Counted from the stretch's first letter, positions 26,711-43,605 are shown. The stretch is DNA of 64,000 nucleotides from Acephala macrosclerotiorum (GCA_014904845.1 MU119250.1:1-64000), one strand, 5' to 3'. Numbers and translations are program-made. The notes: generated from the sequence alone by a model not told the origin.

Positions 26711-29700
26711 AACGCAAAAAAAAATAAAAAAGTTTATAATAAAAATATAAAATTAATAATAATCGTTATATGATTTTATTTTGAAATTTATAAAAATTTT
26801 AAAAAAGAAAAACAAAGTAAAGTATATAGAATTTTTAAAGTCTTTAAAAAAATATTTTACGAAAATTGATAAAAATATAAAAAGTTTATTTAAACGTTAA
26901 TAAAAATAAATCAAATATAAATATAAATAATAAAAAATGCAAATAAAAAAATTTACGAATAAAAAAACAATTTTTTGTATTTTTAATATTTTATATAAAT
27001 TAAATATTTTTATATTTAAAATATTACAATAAGAATTTTTATTTAATATATATTTATTTTTATTTTATTATATTTTTTTAATTTGAAAATTGAAATATTT
27101 ATTTAATTATATTATTAAAAATTTTAATATATTATTTGATTAATTTTTTTTTTTTCATTTAATTTATATTGTTCAATATATTAAAATTAATCGACGATAA
27201 TAAATATTAAATAATAATTTTTATTTCGAATCCATTGTAAACTTTTACAATAAACAATATATATAATAATAATAATTATTATAATAAAAAATAAAAATCT
27301 TAAAACAATTAAAATTAATAAATAAAAAAAATTTAAAACGTTAAAAATTTATTTAAAAGCGATATATAAAAAAATAACGATTAAAATTATAATAATTAAA
27401 ATAACGATTGAAAAAATAATCGAAATAATTATTAAAGAAATTATAATTGAAAACGAAATTTATTTTTTAAATTACTCGTTTTTTTATTTTAATACGAATC
27501 AATATTTTTAAATTGAATATTCTATTTCTCGAAATAATTTTTATATTTCAAATAAAATTTTTTATATAATATTTTATTAAAAAAAATTTTTTTTTTCAAA
27601 TATTATATAAATTATTAAAAAAAATATAAAAAAAATAAAATAACAAACGTAATAAAAATAATTTGCGTTTTTTATATACAATTGTATTTTTCGTATTATA
27701 TATAATATAAATATAAAAAATCGATTAAAAAATTTATTCGATTATTTTATATACTAAAAATCGAATCAATAAATTTATCGAATCGATTTTCGATAATGTA
27801 ATTATAACGAATAACGAGATATATATCTCTTTAATTTTTAATTATTTTTCATTAATAAAAAAATAAAAAACAATTTTAATTTAATTTAAAAAAATTTATT
27901 TTTTATTTTTATATAATAATAATTTTTTTAAATAATTTTAATATAATAATATTTATAACGATTTTCTTTTTCAAATTATATTCTATATCGAATATATTTA
28001 ATTTTTAATTTATACTTTTAAAAAAAATCTTATAATTTTATCAAAATAAATTTCCAATTAATATAATCGTAATAAATCTCGTTTATTATTTAATTCAATT
28101 TTCGAATTTCGAATTCGAAATAAATTTATATACTCGTATTTATTTATTTTTAATATAAAAATATATTTCGTATTTTTTAAATATAAAAATAAAAATATTA
28201 ATAATAAAATCGTAAATATAAAAATATAATATATTATATTGAATATTTTTAAATCGTCGATTTATAATCGAAAATTTAATTCGCTATAGTATTTTACTAA
28301 TTCGAAATCAAAAATTGAAAAAAATAATTATATAAAAAAAAGTATTTTCGAGATTGAAACGTTTTTATAAAATTAATTAAAATTAATTTTTTTTTCGCGA
28401 TTAATTTTGATAATATATATTGTAATAATAAATTTTCTTTAGTAATATTAAATAGTTTCGACTTCTAATAATAATATTATATCAATAATAATTATCAATT
28501 CAATTTTCGCGAAAAAATATAAAAAGTAACAATAATATTAATTTCTATTCGCTCAATATTTTTCTATCAATACAAATATTATTCTAATATTAATTACAAA
28601 TTACTAATTTTTTTCTCTTATTTACAATTTCATTTTCGATTCTATCGTCGATATATTTTTATTTAATATTTTTTTTATTATTTTGTATTCGTATTTACGT
28701 ATTTAATTTTTATATTTATTTTATTTATATAATTTTTTTACGATTATTAACAAAATATAATATTTATTTTTCAATTATTACATTTTTATTATTTATAATA
28801 ATAAATAGTTTATAATTATATAAAACGACGATTATTTAATCGTAAATTGTATATCGAATCGTATTATTAAAATATACAATAAATAAAATAATACATTCTT
28901 TGAAAAATCTAATTTAAATAATTTAAATTAAATTTTATTATATTTGAAAATATTTCAAAAAAATAATTATATTTAAAAATAATAATAATTGAATATTAAA
29001 ATAAATAAAAATATAATAAAAAGTTTTTGTTATTATTTAAAAATCGAAATTTTTGAAAAGAAATTATCGTTAATATATAATTTGTTCAAATTTAAATAAT
29101 ATATATATAGAATAAAAATATATATATTTTATTTCGATACAAATTTACAAATTTTATTTGATTAAAATTTTTTTTATAATATTCTAATAATATTTCAAGT
29201 TTTTAAACTTTTTATTATAATATTTTTTTTTATAATAAATACTTTTTTAAAATCGTTTTCAAATTTCGACTTTTGATATTATATAATTATTTATTAAATT
29301 TAATCGAAAATTTATATTATTATAAAATCCAAATAATCAAAAAAAAATTACAAAAAAATCGTTCGATTTTTTTTAAGTTTATATCGATTTCCAAATTACA
29401 ATTTTTTATAAACATAATAATTATTATACAATATTTTTTAAACGTTTAAAATTTATTAATAAATTTAAATATAATTTATAAAATAATTAAAATCAATTAT
29501 TAGATTTTAAATTAATAATTACTTTTTTAATTATTAAATAATTTCGATATTATAAATTAGTAATTTATATTTTGAAATTTATAAAAATATATAAAAAATA
29601 TAAATAATAGAATTATTTTGTAATAATATAAAAATTAATTAATAATAATCGTTTTTCAATATCGAATTTATTTAATTTTCTATTATTAAAAAAAGTTCGA

Positions 29701-32700
29701 TATAATATACGAATTTAAAACAATAAAATCTATAACAAAATTTATTTTAATATTTAAAATTTAAAACGTTATAAAAAAAACCAATATAAATTATAATTTA
29801 AATAAAATTTTTTTTTTTAAAACGTTATAAAATTTTAATTTGAAATACTATTTTATAATCGTATACTAATTACGAAATACGTATTAATATTAATTTTAAT
29901 CAATGTAATCGCGCAATTTTTAAACGTTTTTTTATAATATTAAATCGATAATCGCAATTTGAAAAAAATTATATAATAATAAATTATACTTTTAAAAAAT
30001 TAAAAAAATTTAATAATATATTAATTTAATTTTATGAATTTACAATTTATAAAATAAAATTATAATATTAAATTCGATTGAATATTAATATACAATTTAT
30101 TTTACGCGATTTTTAAATCTTTAAATTATATTTTTAAAAACGTTTAAAAAAACAAATACGTATTAAGTTTATATAAATATAAACAATTTACGAGAAAAAA
30201 TCTATATTTTATTTATAAAATTAAATGATTAAAAATAAGAATAAAAAATAATTTAACGAATACTATAAATCGTTTTTTAAATAATAAAACATAAAAAAAA
30301 AATTTGAAATAATTATATTTTTTTTATAGTTTATTAACAAATTATTAATTTTATTAAATTGATTTTAATGTTTATATATTCGAATTATTTTAAAATCAAA
30401 TTAAATTAATTCGTATAAATCTCAATATATTATTTATTTTAATATTAATTATTTTTAATTATATTAATTTGAAAATTATACAATTTTTTTAACGAAAATA
30501 ATAATTTGATTTGTAAATAAATATTGATTATACAATAATATTAGATTAAACAATTTCTTTAAAATTAATTTATTTCAATCTATAAAATTTTTTTATTTTT
30601 ATTATTAATATAATTATATTATATATATTGTATACGAAATAATAATTTTCAATAAAAAATAAAAAAAAATACTATAAATACATTTAATTCCTTCGTCGAA
30701 AAAATAAAATTATTTTTTAAAATTATAAAAACTCTAAATATTTATTTCTATATATAATATAAATAATTATTATAATATTTTTTCAAATAATTACATTAAA
30801 TTTAAAATCTAATATATTATTTTTATTATATATAAAATATATTTTATTTAATTTAAAATATTTTATTAAATAAAAAATTTATTTACAATTGAATTTTTTT
30901 TATAATTTAAATAATACGAATATAATACGTTCAAATATTAATTATTATTTTTATTCTACGAAAACGAATTTATTTTTCAAATTTAAAATTTTAATAATTT
31001 TTTCGTTTTAAAAAATATTAAATTAAATTTAATATACTAAAAATATAAAACAATTCAAATTTATAAATCAATTATTACAATATAAATACATTTCGTAAAA
31101 AAATATAATAATAAAAAAAACGAAAAAAATAAAAAATTTTTAATAAACGAAATTAAATAAATAATACAAATATAAAAAAAATACTAAAAAAAATTTTAAT
31201 AATAATAATAATCGAAATATTAAAACGATTCAAATAATTGAAAATATAAAAAAAAAATATATTTAATTATAATATTATTTGAAAATAAAACTTTTTATAA
31301 AAAATTAAAAAATTCGTATAAATTTCAAATTCAAAATTCGAAAAAAATTAATTTTTAATTAATAAATATTATTTAAAATTTATTTTAACAAATTATTCTT
31401 TGTTTTATAAATTTTATTAATCGAAGAAAAATAATATTAATCTTATAATAAAAAAATCAAATTGTAAATTTTTTTATTATATTGTAAATAAAAAATTAAT
31501 AATAAATTGTATTTTAATTATTTTATCGTAATAAATATATATAAATATTATAGTGAGAAAAAAAAATGTACAAAAAATAATTTAAATATTATATAAATTT
31601 TAATAATTTAATATTTGAATAAATGAAATAATATAAATAATTAAAATTGAAATATTAATTACTATATTGAAATTGAAATTATTATTTCAAATATTTATTC
31701 GTTTATAATTTTTATATTATAAAAATTACATATTATTGAAATATTGATAATAGACAAGTTTTTAATATGAGAACAAATGTAGTTCTATATATAAAAAATA
31801 CAATTGAAAAATTTCGAATAAAAAATAAAAAAAATTGAATTTATATAAACAATTTATATAATTAATTATTATTATTAATAAAAATCAAAGTATAGCGTGA
31901 ATTTAAAATGTATTGTTTTTTTTAAAAAGAAATTAGTATTTTCTTTAATTAATTATTATTTTTATTTAATTAAATATAATTTTCAATTTTTTTATTATTA
32001 TATTTTTATAATTTCTTTATATTTAATTATTTCGATTATATTTTCTATGGATTTAATTTATTATTTAAATTTTCTCTTTATTAAACTTTTTAAAACAACT
32101 CTTAAAAATTAATAATTTTTTAAAAATTAAAAATTATAAATATTTAATTAAAATATTTACAAATTTATTTTATTTGTTTTTATTGCAATTTCGTTTTTAT
32201 AAAAAAATATAATTTCAACGAATATTCGATTTACTTTTATACATTTAAATATATATTCTTTTTTTGTAAAATATTATTTATTTCAAATAATTTTACAAAT
32301 TTTTTATTTAATTATATTATTTTTATATTATTATTTTTTTTTATAAAATTTTTTTTTATATATATATTTCTTATATCAAATAACAAATCGTTAATATTTG
32401 TATTTTTTATTTTTTTAATTACTTATTATATTATATATTACAATAAAATTTTCAAATTAAACGTATTAATAAACTTTTAAAATTTAAATTTTTTAATTTG
32501 AAAAACTTTTTATATAGTTTTTTATATTATATTTTTATATTAAACTTTTTTTAAATTGATTGTATATTAATTTATAATAAGTAATATTAGAACGCGAATA
32601 ATTAATTTTAATATTACGTTTATAAATATATTAATAATTAAAATACTTTTTTTTATTTTACAATTTATTTTAATTACTTATTTTATTAATATTCGTTTAT

Positions 32701-35700
32701 AAATATACTCAAAAAAATATTGTATATAAATAATAACGTTTTTATTTTTTTTTTTTTTACAAATTTATTTTTTTACGATTTTTTATTATTAACTCGTATA
32801 AATATATAAAACTACGAATACAATATTTATAATAATATTTTTTAATCAATATAATAATAATTATTTCGTCGATTATTATTAATTACATTTGTAAATATAT
32901 TCGAATTACATATAAATACAATTTAATTTTATAATAATTTCTTTCGTAAATTTTTATAATAATTCGAGTAATATTTAAAAAAACAATATTTTGATTATAA
33001 AACGAGATTTTGATAATTAAATAAATTATTAAATATTAATTGATTTATAATATAATTAATAATTTGATTAATACGATAAAAATATTATCGTAAGAATTAA
33101 TACTATTTATAGTATTGTAAAATATTTAAATAAAAAAATATAAAATATTTTGTTTTTTTGTTTGTAAATTATTTTTCGAATTTGATTTAATAAGAAATAA
33201 ATTGATATATTTAACGCGTTAAAGATAAAGAGAAAGTAATTATTATAAATTGTAATATTAAAATTAAAAAATTTTTAAATTATATTATTAAGATTAATAT
33301 AATTGTAAATATTGGTTTAAAAAATATTAATAAAAAAAAAACTCTTATTACAAACTTGAAAAAAGTTTTTAAGAAAAAATTTATTAAAATTTAATTGTAA
33401 AATTAATAAATCTTGGAATATATTATTAAAATTTCAATAAAAACAAAAAATAAAACGTATTATAATTGAATAAATTGCGAATTTAAAAATTTAATATATT
33501 TATTTATTTATTATATACTATAAATAAAAAAATATTAAAACTCGTTTAATAATTTTGAATAAATAAATATTAAATAATAAATATATAATTTTTTATTTTT
33601 TATCAAAAAAACTTTTTTTTAATTTTTTAAATTTAAATTAGTAATTATTAATTAATATACAAAACTTGAAAATTTGTTTTTAAAATAATAAAAAATAATT
33701 ATCAAAATAAATTCGCGTTTTTTTATTATTGTAATTATTATTAATTTGTATTATTTTAAAAATATTTTAATATATATTATTATTGTTACAATTTCAAATT
33801 TTTATATTATTAATAACGATTATATATATTTAAACGAATACTATAACAATTTTCAATAAAATAAATAGTTTATACAAATAAATAATTCAAATAATCGTTT
33901 GTTTTTAATAAATTCGAATTAGTTTTAATATATTTACATAAAAAATTCTTAGAATTTTCTATTAATACTAATATTAAAATCAAGATTTTAATAATAATAT
34001 TATAATAATAAATTTCAAATTTATTAATTTTTGCGATTTATACGATAAAATTAAAAAAATTACCTCGAAAACAAAATTTTTATAATATTTTCTTTTTAAA
34101 AAATACAAAATCGCGAAAATTATAATAATATTAATTATAAACAATTATTACAATAATATAAATTTTACTATAATTAAATATTTACAAATAATAACAAATA
34201 ATATTTTTTTATATATTAAATACGATTTATATTTTCAATTATTAAATATATATTAATAAAATAAAATAAAATTATTATTATTAAAAAAATAAAATAAAAT
34301 TTAAAAATAAATATATATATACATAAAATTTCTTTATATCGCAATCGCGTAAAAATCGAGATTATTATACAATTTTAATTTTAATTATATTTAATTATAT
34401 TTCGATCGTATTATAAAAAAATAAAATATTATATAATATTTTATTTTAAACGTTTATTTTAATAAATCAAAAAATATAATTACAATATTTTTTTTTATAT
34501 TTTTTTTTTTAAAAATTAAAAATTAATAATATTTTTAATTATTATTCTCGATTTTTAAAAATTTAATTCTTATTTATATTATTATATTAATACTAATAAA
34601 TTTTATATCAAAGTATTAAAATAATTACTTTTAAATAATAAAAAAATATAAAAAGTTTTTAATTTTATTAAAAATCTAAAAAACATTTTTTAATTATAAA
34701 TATTTAAAATATTAAATATTTTACGTCAATTTACGTAATTTAAAGTATTTTAAATTAATATTTTAATATAAGAAATATATTAATTCGTAATTCAATCAAA
34801 GTTTATACTTTCAAATATTATACAATCTCGATTTTACGATTATTTAAAAAAAAAAAAAAAATATTTATTTCATTTCAAAAAATATTTTTTTCTCGCAAAA
34901 AATTTTTTTAATCGTTATAATCGTTAAAATATATTCAATGTTTTTCAATTGATAAATTACGAATTAATATACTTTTTAATATTAAATTAAAAAAAAACTT
35001 TTTTTTACTTTGAATTCTTTTTTTTTAAATTTTTTTTTGAATTATAAAATAGTTATTTTTAATATAATTATAATATTTACAAAAGAATTTTTTAATTTTT
35101 AAAAAATATTAAATTGAAATATCGAAATATTATTTTTATTTCTTTGAATTTTTAAATTTTTTCGATTTATTGAATTTTTTCTCGAAAATCTCAATACGAA
35201 TAATTATATTTACATTTTTAAAAATAGCGATTTTATTATTAAAATTAATTCAAAAATAATTACTATATCTATTAAAATATATTAATATAATTTATAGTAA
35301 TTATTATTTCATATTAATTTATTTAAAATAATTTTAAAATCTTATTATATAAATGTGAAAATTGTAAATATTAAATCGAAAAATAAACAATTTCAATATT
35401 ACTTCAAATTACAATATATTCTAAATTATAATATTCGATATAATAAAAAAATCGAATAAAAAAAAATAAAAAAAAATAAAAAAACGAAATATTATATAAA
35501 TACAATATACGTTCAAATAATAATTAACGACGTATATATTTAAATCAATATTTATTAACAAAATAATTTAAAATATTTATAATTATTATAATTCAAATAA
35601 TATTTAACTTTTTATTTATTTTTTTTTATTAATTTTAAATATTTTAAAATAATTTTTTTTTTAATTTTTTTTTTACATTTTTTAAAATTTTAAAAAATTT

Positions 35701-38700
35701 ATAAAATACAAAGTTTTTATTACAATCGATATTTGATTATAAATTTTTTTTTTCAAAGATCAAAACTCGAACTATTTTCATTCGCAATTATACATTTCAA
35801 ACTTTGAAATGATTCGATTAATATCAAAAATTCGATTACTCTTTAAAAACTTTTTACTATATCAAATAACGATTACAATATACTATTAAAATCGGTTTTA
35901 ATTCGCGTTATAATAATTAATAATATAAACGTTTAAACTTTTAATAAAAATTATTTATCTCAAATTAATTTATTTCAAAAAATTATTTTATTTTATTTTA
36001 CTTCGATTATTCGTTTTTATCCTGGTTTAATAATATATTTCGATTATTAAAATTTCAATAGTAATAAGTTTTTTCTTTGTCGAAATTATAAAACTCGTAA
36101 ACTATAAAAATATATTTGTAATACGTATAAATTATCAAATAATCGATTAATTTTTTACTTCGAAATATTAATTCGTAATTAAAAAAAAAAATATTAATAA
36201 AAAACCAAAAATAAAAAAAAAAATAATAAATAAAAAGTAAATAAATCTTTTTTTTTATTAATTGATTCAAAATTAATTATATTTAAACATTGTTATTTTA
36301 TTCGCGAAAAAGAAAAAATAAATATATTTTATTTAGTATTTTAATAAAAATATTAAAAAAATATTTCAAAATGTTTTTATTATATATATAAACTTAATAC
36401 AATTTTATAATAATATTTATTGTAAAAAATTATTTGATTTTATTGAAAAAATAAATATTAAAAAATTCGAAAAAATTTTTTATAAATAAATTATATAATA
36501 AATTGATAATAATAAAAAGAATTAATTTTTGTTTAAATAAAATTGTTTGAAAATTATAAATTATTAGATTTTTTTTTTGAAAATTCGATTTTTAAACGAT
36601 TTTTTTTCTTTTTATAAAATAATTAAAAATCTATCTATTTTATACAATCGAAAAATCGATATAAAAAAAGTAAATACTTATTTCAAATATTTTATACAAA
36701 TTCGATTTCTCGAAAATTTTTAAAATAAATTCAATATTTATTATTTATACTTTTACAATATCAATAATAATATTCGATATACTTTGAATATATTCGTATT
36801 TATTAATATATTATATCAATAATTATATAAATAATTATTATTTAATTTATATTCGTTTTAATTTTTAAAATATAATAAAATCACATGAAAAAACGTAAAT
36901 ATTAATTAACGTTTTTAATATATTTAAATATTTTGATTTTAATAATTAAACAAAAATTTTTTTAATATAAATTTTAAAAACGTAAAATATAAATAATAAT
37001 TTTTTCAAAAAATCAATAATAATAATAAAAATTTTAAATTATTTTATTACAAATAATACTATTTTTTATTTCAAATAATCAAAATAATCCAAATAAAAAT
37101 TTTTAAATTTTCGATTTAACGAAACAAAAAATTTATTTAATATTTTGAAATATAATATATTTTTATTATAATTTGTATCGTAAAATTATAAAAACGTTTT
37201 AAAAATATTATTATATTTAAATTATTTTTATGAATTTTTTTTTAACAATTTTTTTAAAAAAATTAATATTAAATAAATTAATTATAATAAAAAAATCGTA
37301 AAAAGAAATTATAAATACTTTTTTTAAAAATTGTATTTTTTTTTTTTAATATATTAAATATTTCAATTTTTTCAATTAAATTAATATCAATCGATATTTC
37401 AATATAATTAATTTAAATTTTATTACAAATATATTTATATCTCTTTATTTTATATTTAATACAATCGAATTTTTCAAAATTATTAAATTAATTTAAAATA
37501 CGAATATTAATATAAAGAAAATTATTATTATTTAACGTTTTTTGTTTTCGAATAAATTTATCGCGTAATTATTAAAATTCTTGAATTTTCACTTGTTAAT
37601 TATTGTAATCTTTTATAATAAACTGTATTATTTAATAACGTTAAAAGTCGATATATAAACAATTATTCGTAAAAAAAAATATTTTTTAAAAATATTATAA
37701 ATTTATATTAAACATATCAATATTTAAAATATTAATAATAAAAAATAAACTTTGAATATTCGTAATCAATTAATAATTTTTTAAAAAAATATATATTAAA
37801 AATCAAATAAAAAAAAATTAAAATTAAAATTATAAAAAAAAATTCTAATTATTTTTCGTATACAATTACAAATTTTTACTATTTCAAAATTGTATTTTAT
37901 AAATGTATATTAAATTTTCAAAGATTTGAAATAAAAAAAATATTAATATAAAAATTTTAAAAAAAATATATAAAAATTGTAATATAATAAGTTTTTACGA
38001 AAATTTTAATTTTTATTTTTGAATTAATATTATTTTTATTGAAAAAATAAAAAACAAATAATAATATTGTATTTAAAATCGTTTATATTTATTTTATTTG
38101 AAGTTTTTATAATATTATTTTACGTTATACTATAGAAACTTCAAATTATTACAATAAAAAAAAATAAAAATTTACATATTATTACTATAAATTAAATCTA
38201 TTAATATTTCTCAAATATTAATAATATTAATTAAACTCTTTTAATTCAATTATTAAAAATATATTACTTTTTTTAAATAGTACTTTTATTAGTCTTTTTA
38301 AACAAAATATTATTATTTAATCGATTTTCAATAATATTTTTTTTATAATTTTCGTCGATTCGTATTTTTTTAATAATAATTTTATAATTATTGTTTTTTA
38401 TTACTACTCTCAAATTTATAACAATATTAATTTTTTTTTTTAAAAATAACTTTGTTCGTTTTTTAATTAAACTTATTAATAATAATAATATTTAATAATT
38501 CAAAAAATATTTCGTTTATTTTTAATTTTTTATTTATTTTTATTTTAATAAAAGTTTTATTCGTATTAATAATTTTATTATTCGTATTAATAATATCGTT
38601 ATTCGTTTTATTAATACAATTATTTAAAATATTATTCGTATTATTTTTATTATTTTCACTAATAAAATTATTTAAAATATTATTTATTTTATTATTTAAA

Positions 38701-41700
38701 AAAATTTTTAAAATAATAATAATTCATATTAAAATATTATTATATAATACAATTTTTATTAATTTGAAAAAATCGTTTATCGTTTTTATTTTTATAAACT
38801 TAAAAATTTGTACGAATTAATAATTATTTTTTATAATACAAATATATTTTATAAAATAACAAATTTTAATTTTAATTTTATTAATTAATATATAATTTTT
38901 TTAATTTTTTATATTTTAAAAAATATTAATAAAATAAATTATTTAATTATTTATTTATTTATTTAAATTAAATAATATTAATTAATAATAATTTAAAATT
39001 TTTATTTTTTAATTATTATTTTTATATTTAATAATTCGAATATTTATTTAAAAAATTTGATTATTATTTAAAATGCAAAAAAATATTATTTAAATAAATA
39101 CGAAAAATAATAATAATATAATTTATTATTTAACGAAAATAAATATAATTTATTAAAATAATAAACTCGAATTTAATATATATAAATATTTATATTGTAT
39201 TAATTATATCAAAAAAATTAAAACGTAATATATATAGTAATTAATTATATAAATTGAAAAAATTTAAAAAGAAAATATATGTATCGATTTTACTATTAAT
39301 AAACGAAATTAAAATAAGAAAAAAAAAATTTTATAAATTAATATTATTAATAAATATTATTAATTAAAAAAATAAAAAATGTTTATAAATTAATTAAAAT
39401 TAAAAATATAAAAACTTGTAAAATAAATATAATATAATTTTTAATATTAAAAAACGATAATTTAAATAGATTTTAATTTTTAAATTATTTAAAAAAGTTT
39501 TTTATAATAATTTATTTTTTAAAAAGTATATTAATATAATATAAATAATAATAATAATTTTATTAAAAAAAATAATTAAAATTTTATTATCGAAAAAAAA
39601 TTTAATTCGAATAAAATTAATATTATTGAATATATTTTTAAAGAAATATTAATTATTGAATTTATCAATTTTAAGTTTTTTTAGTATTTTTGTATTTATT
39701 GAAATTAAAAAGAAATTATTATATAATTGTTTAAATCTGAAAAATTATTAATTCGAGTAATTTCAATTTTTTTATATTATTAAAAATATATTTCGTAAAT
39801 AGATACGAAAGTATTATATATATAAAGCGATTTTATTTAATGTATATAATACTTGATAAAATTTTTGTTTTTAATTATCGACGCTTTATTTACTTTTTTT
39901 AATTATACGAGAATTGAAAAAAAAAAACTTTAAAAATTTGTAATTTAAATATTATATCAAACAATAAATTTTTAAAAAATAATTATAATTTCAAAATAAA
40001 AATCGTATTTTTTATTAATTGTAAAATTTTAATTAAATATTGATTTTTAAAAATCTATAAAAGAATTAACAAATTAATTTCTTTTTTAAAATTTCTTTAA
40101 AATAATCGTAATATTTAATTTATAATTAATATCGCAATAATTTTTTTTTAATATTAATTTCTTTAAAACAATTGTAATATTTAATTGAAATAAAAATAAA
40201 TATTTTAAAAGTTTTAAAAATTTAATATTTTTTACGTTTTTAATAATTTTATTTAAATTGTAATATTTTATTTAAGTATTTATATTTTTAATACAAGAAA
40301 AAAAACGTTTATAATATATTTACGAATATATTATATTCGAAAACGTAATAGAAAAAAAAATTTGAAAACGTAAAATAATTAAATGTAATTTAAAAGTTAT
40401 AATTGACTTATTTTTTTTATCGAGTTATTAAAAGTAAAAAATTTCAAATTCAATGCATTTTTGAAATACATATTTATAATTAATTTTATTAACAATAAAA
40501 TCGCTTGTTTATTTTATTAAATTAATATTAAATATTGAAATTTTTTATTTAAAATTGTATTTATTAAACGTAATTTTGTTTTTATTATCGAGTTTTACGA
40601 TATATATTAATATTAGTTTTGTAAATTTGTATATTAATTGATTTAAAAGAGATTATAAAGATTTTTATTTTATAATATTTTAATATATTAAAATGAGTAA
40701 AAAGTAAAATTTGAATAAAAAATAGTATTTATTAAAATTATTTGAAAATTAATTATAATATAAAAAAAATTTTATAATAAATTATTTTATAATATTTTTA
40801 ATTTATTTTTTAGTATTACTTTTAATATTTTTTTAGTCTTTACAAAATAAAAATAATCGTTGAAAAATGTAATATTTTTTTATATGAAAATTCTACGTTT
40901 AAAAATCGTTATATTACTCGAAAATCAAATTATTAACATTTAAATAAATTTTAATATCAATTTAAAATTATTTTTTTAAATACTCAAAATATTAAATTTT
41001 ATAAATATTATTATAATATTAATTCGCGTCTTTTAAATTCGTTTAACAAATACTCGTATACAATCTATAGAAAATATATATTTCAAATTTTTATTTTAAT
41101 ATTATTTTTTTTTTATTTTTTTTATATTATTATATTTATATTACTATATTTAAATTATATTTTAATTATATTTTTATTATTATTTAAAATACGGAAAATA
41201 TACTTTATATAAATATTAATATTCATTTTATAATAATAAGAAAAAAATATTTATTTATTTTTAATATTATTTTTATATTTATTATTTTTTTTTTTTAATA
41301 ATTATATGTAAACGATATTTATAAATGTTTTTATTAAAATTATTTTAAACGAATCGAAAGTTTTTTAAAAGTTCAAAAAAGTTTTATTTAAAGCAAAAAA
41401 TAATATTAAAAAAATTACGAGAATTATTTTAAATTTCGTAAGTTTAATATTAATAAAAATAATAAAATAAAAAAAAAAAAAAAAATATAAATTTTTTAAA
41501 TGAAAATAGTAATTATAATAAAAAATAAAAATTTGATAAAAAAAATAATAAAAATAATTTGTAGATTTAAAATCATTTTAATGAATTATAATAATTAATA
41601 AATATTTAATAAATTTATTATTATTTCGATTAAATTAAAAATATTCAAAAAAAAAATTTATATTTATAAAAAAGTTTTTTTAATTTATTACGTTTAATAG

Positions 41701-43041
41701 TTCGAGAAAAATCGATAATTTTTTTTCATTTAATATTAATAATAATAAAAACGACTTTTTTTTTTTAATAATAATAATAATAAAAACAAAAAATAAATTT
41801 TTCGTAAATTAAAAAAATTGATCGAAATACGATTATACGTTATAATTTAATATAATAAAATTCAATAATTTGAAATTATTATTACGAGATATTAAAATAA
41901 AAAATATTTATTCGATTAAATAATCGCGAAAATCAAAAAATATAAATATGAGATTTAAAAACGATCAAATAATATTATTAAATTAATATAATTTAAAAAC
42001 GTTAAAAACGAATTCGAGCGTTTTAAAAATAAAAAAAACGTCGTTTTGTTTTTATTGTATTATAAATTTAAAAATTAGCGATTAAAATTCGATTGAGAAT
42101 TTTACGAAATTTAAAGTAATTCGAAATTTACTATATTTGTACTTTAAAAAACTTATAAAAAAAATTTTCGATTTTGAATTTTTTGTTATAAGTTTACGTG
42201 TTTTTTTAAACGAATTTCTATTAAATATAAATATTTAAAAATGTTAACGAGAGTATATTTAAATAAAAAAAAAAGTCGAAAAATATAATTATTATAAATT
42301 TAATAGTATATAAAATAAAAAGTATTAAATTTGTTTATAATTATTATAATTGTTTATATTAATTGTATATTAAGAATTCGAGATATATTTTAGTACTATT
42401 ATCGATTTTATAAACATTTGAAATATATTTAGTAATATAAATAATTAATTATTATCGACGATTTTATATCTCGATAAAATTTCTCGAGATTTTTTTTCGT
42501 AGTATATTTTACGTTTTTAGATCGCGCATTTCGACATTTGAAAAAATATTACAAAAATTATTTTAAAAATAATTTATTAAACATTCAATACCAAATAAAA
42601 TTTTTATATAATCGCTTTTTTTTAACTCTTTAAAAATCGTTTCTATTTATATTTGTTTTGAAATAATTAAAAAAAACTTAAAATTCGCGAATTTTTAAAA
42701 TAATAATTTGAATACGAGAAAAAATTAATAATAGAAATAAATAAATATTTAAATAAATAATATTTTTTATATTAATATTATTTTATACGATTTATAAATA
42801 ATCAATAAATAATACAAAAATATATTTATTATTAAAATTATAAAAATTGTAATACGAAATATTAAATAGAAATATTTTTAATTAAATTTTCTATAAATAT
42901 AATAATATTTAATAAATTTATTTATATTTAATTTAGAAAAAAAATTATAATAAAAAAATTATATTATTAAGATTATAAATATATTAAATATATATATAAA
43001 AATTTGTAAAATAATACTTTTTATTAAATGTATTTGCGAGT

Positions 43042-43605
43042 ACGAGAATTATTAATTAGAATTATAATTATATCAATGTAATTATATTCAATATTTACAA
43101 TAAATTTATAATAGTTTAAAAATCATTGAAAAATATAAATACGAAAATTATTAATTAAAACTATAATTATATCGAAATAATTATATTCGATATTTATAAT
43201 AAATTTATAATAATTTAAAAATTATCGAAGAATATAAACACGAAAATTATTAGTTAAAATTATAATTATATTAAAACAATTATATTCGATATTTATAACA
43301 AATTTATAATAATTTAAAGATTATCGAAAAATGTAAATATAAAAATTATTAATTAAAATCATAGTTATATCGAGATAATTATATTTAATATTTACGATAA
43401 ATTTATAATAATTTAAAAATCATTGAAAAATGCAAATACGAGAATTATTAATTAAAATTATAATTATATCAATATAATTATATTTAATATTTATAATAAA
43501 TTTATAATAATTCAAAGATTATCGAAAAATGCGAATACGAAAATTGTCAATTAAAATTATAATTATATTGAAATAATTATATTTGATATTTACAAAAAAT
43601 ATATA
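43042..43605. repeat. 99-bp tandem array, nearly 6 copies
   Basis: Units begin with ACGAGAATTATTAATTA or close variants at 43042, 43141, 43240, 43339, 43438 and 43537, a strict 99-bp period over six starts. Copies differ almost only by C/T and G/A, for example ACG against ATA and GCAAATACG against GTAAATATA, as expected of an array mutated by RIP. 99 bp is 33 codons, so a degenerate gene encoding a 33-residue repeat is one possible origin; a non-coding satellite is the other. Confidence 0.9.

Noticed and set aside
43042..43605. The 99-bp array as a CRISPR array
   Set aside because: There are no short identical repeats separated by unique spacers; the whole 99-bp unit is repeated, and the host is a eukaryote.
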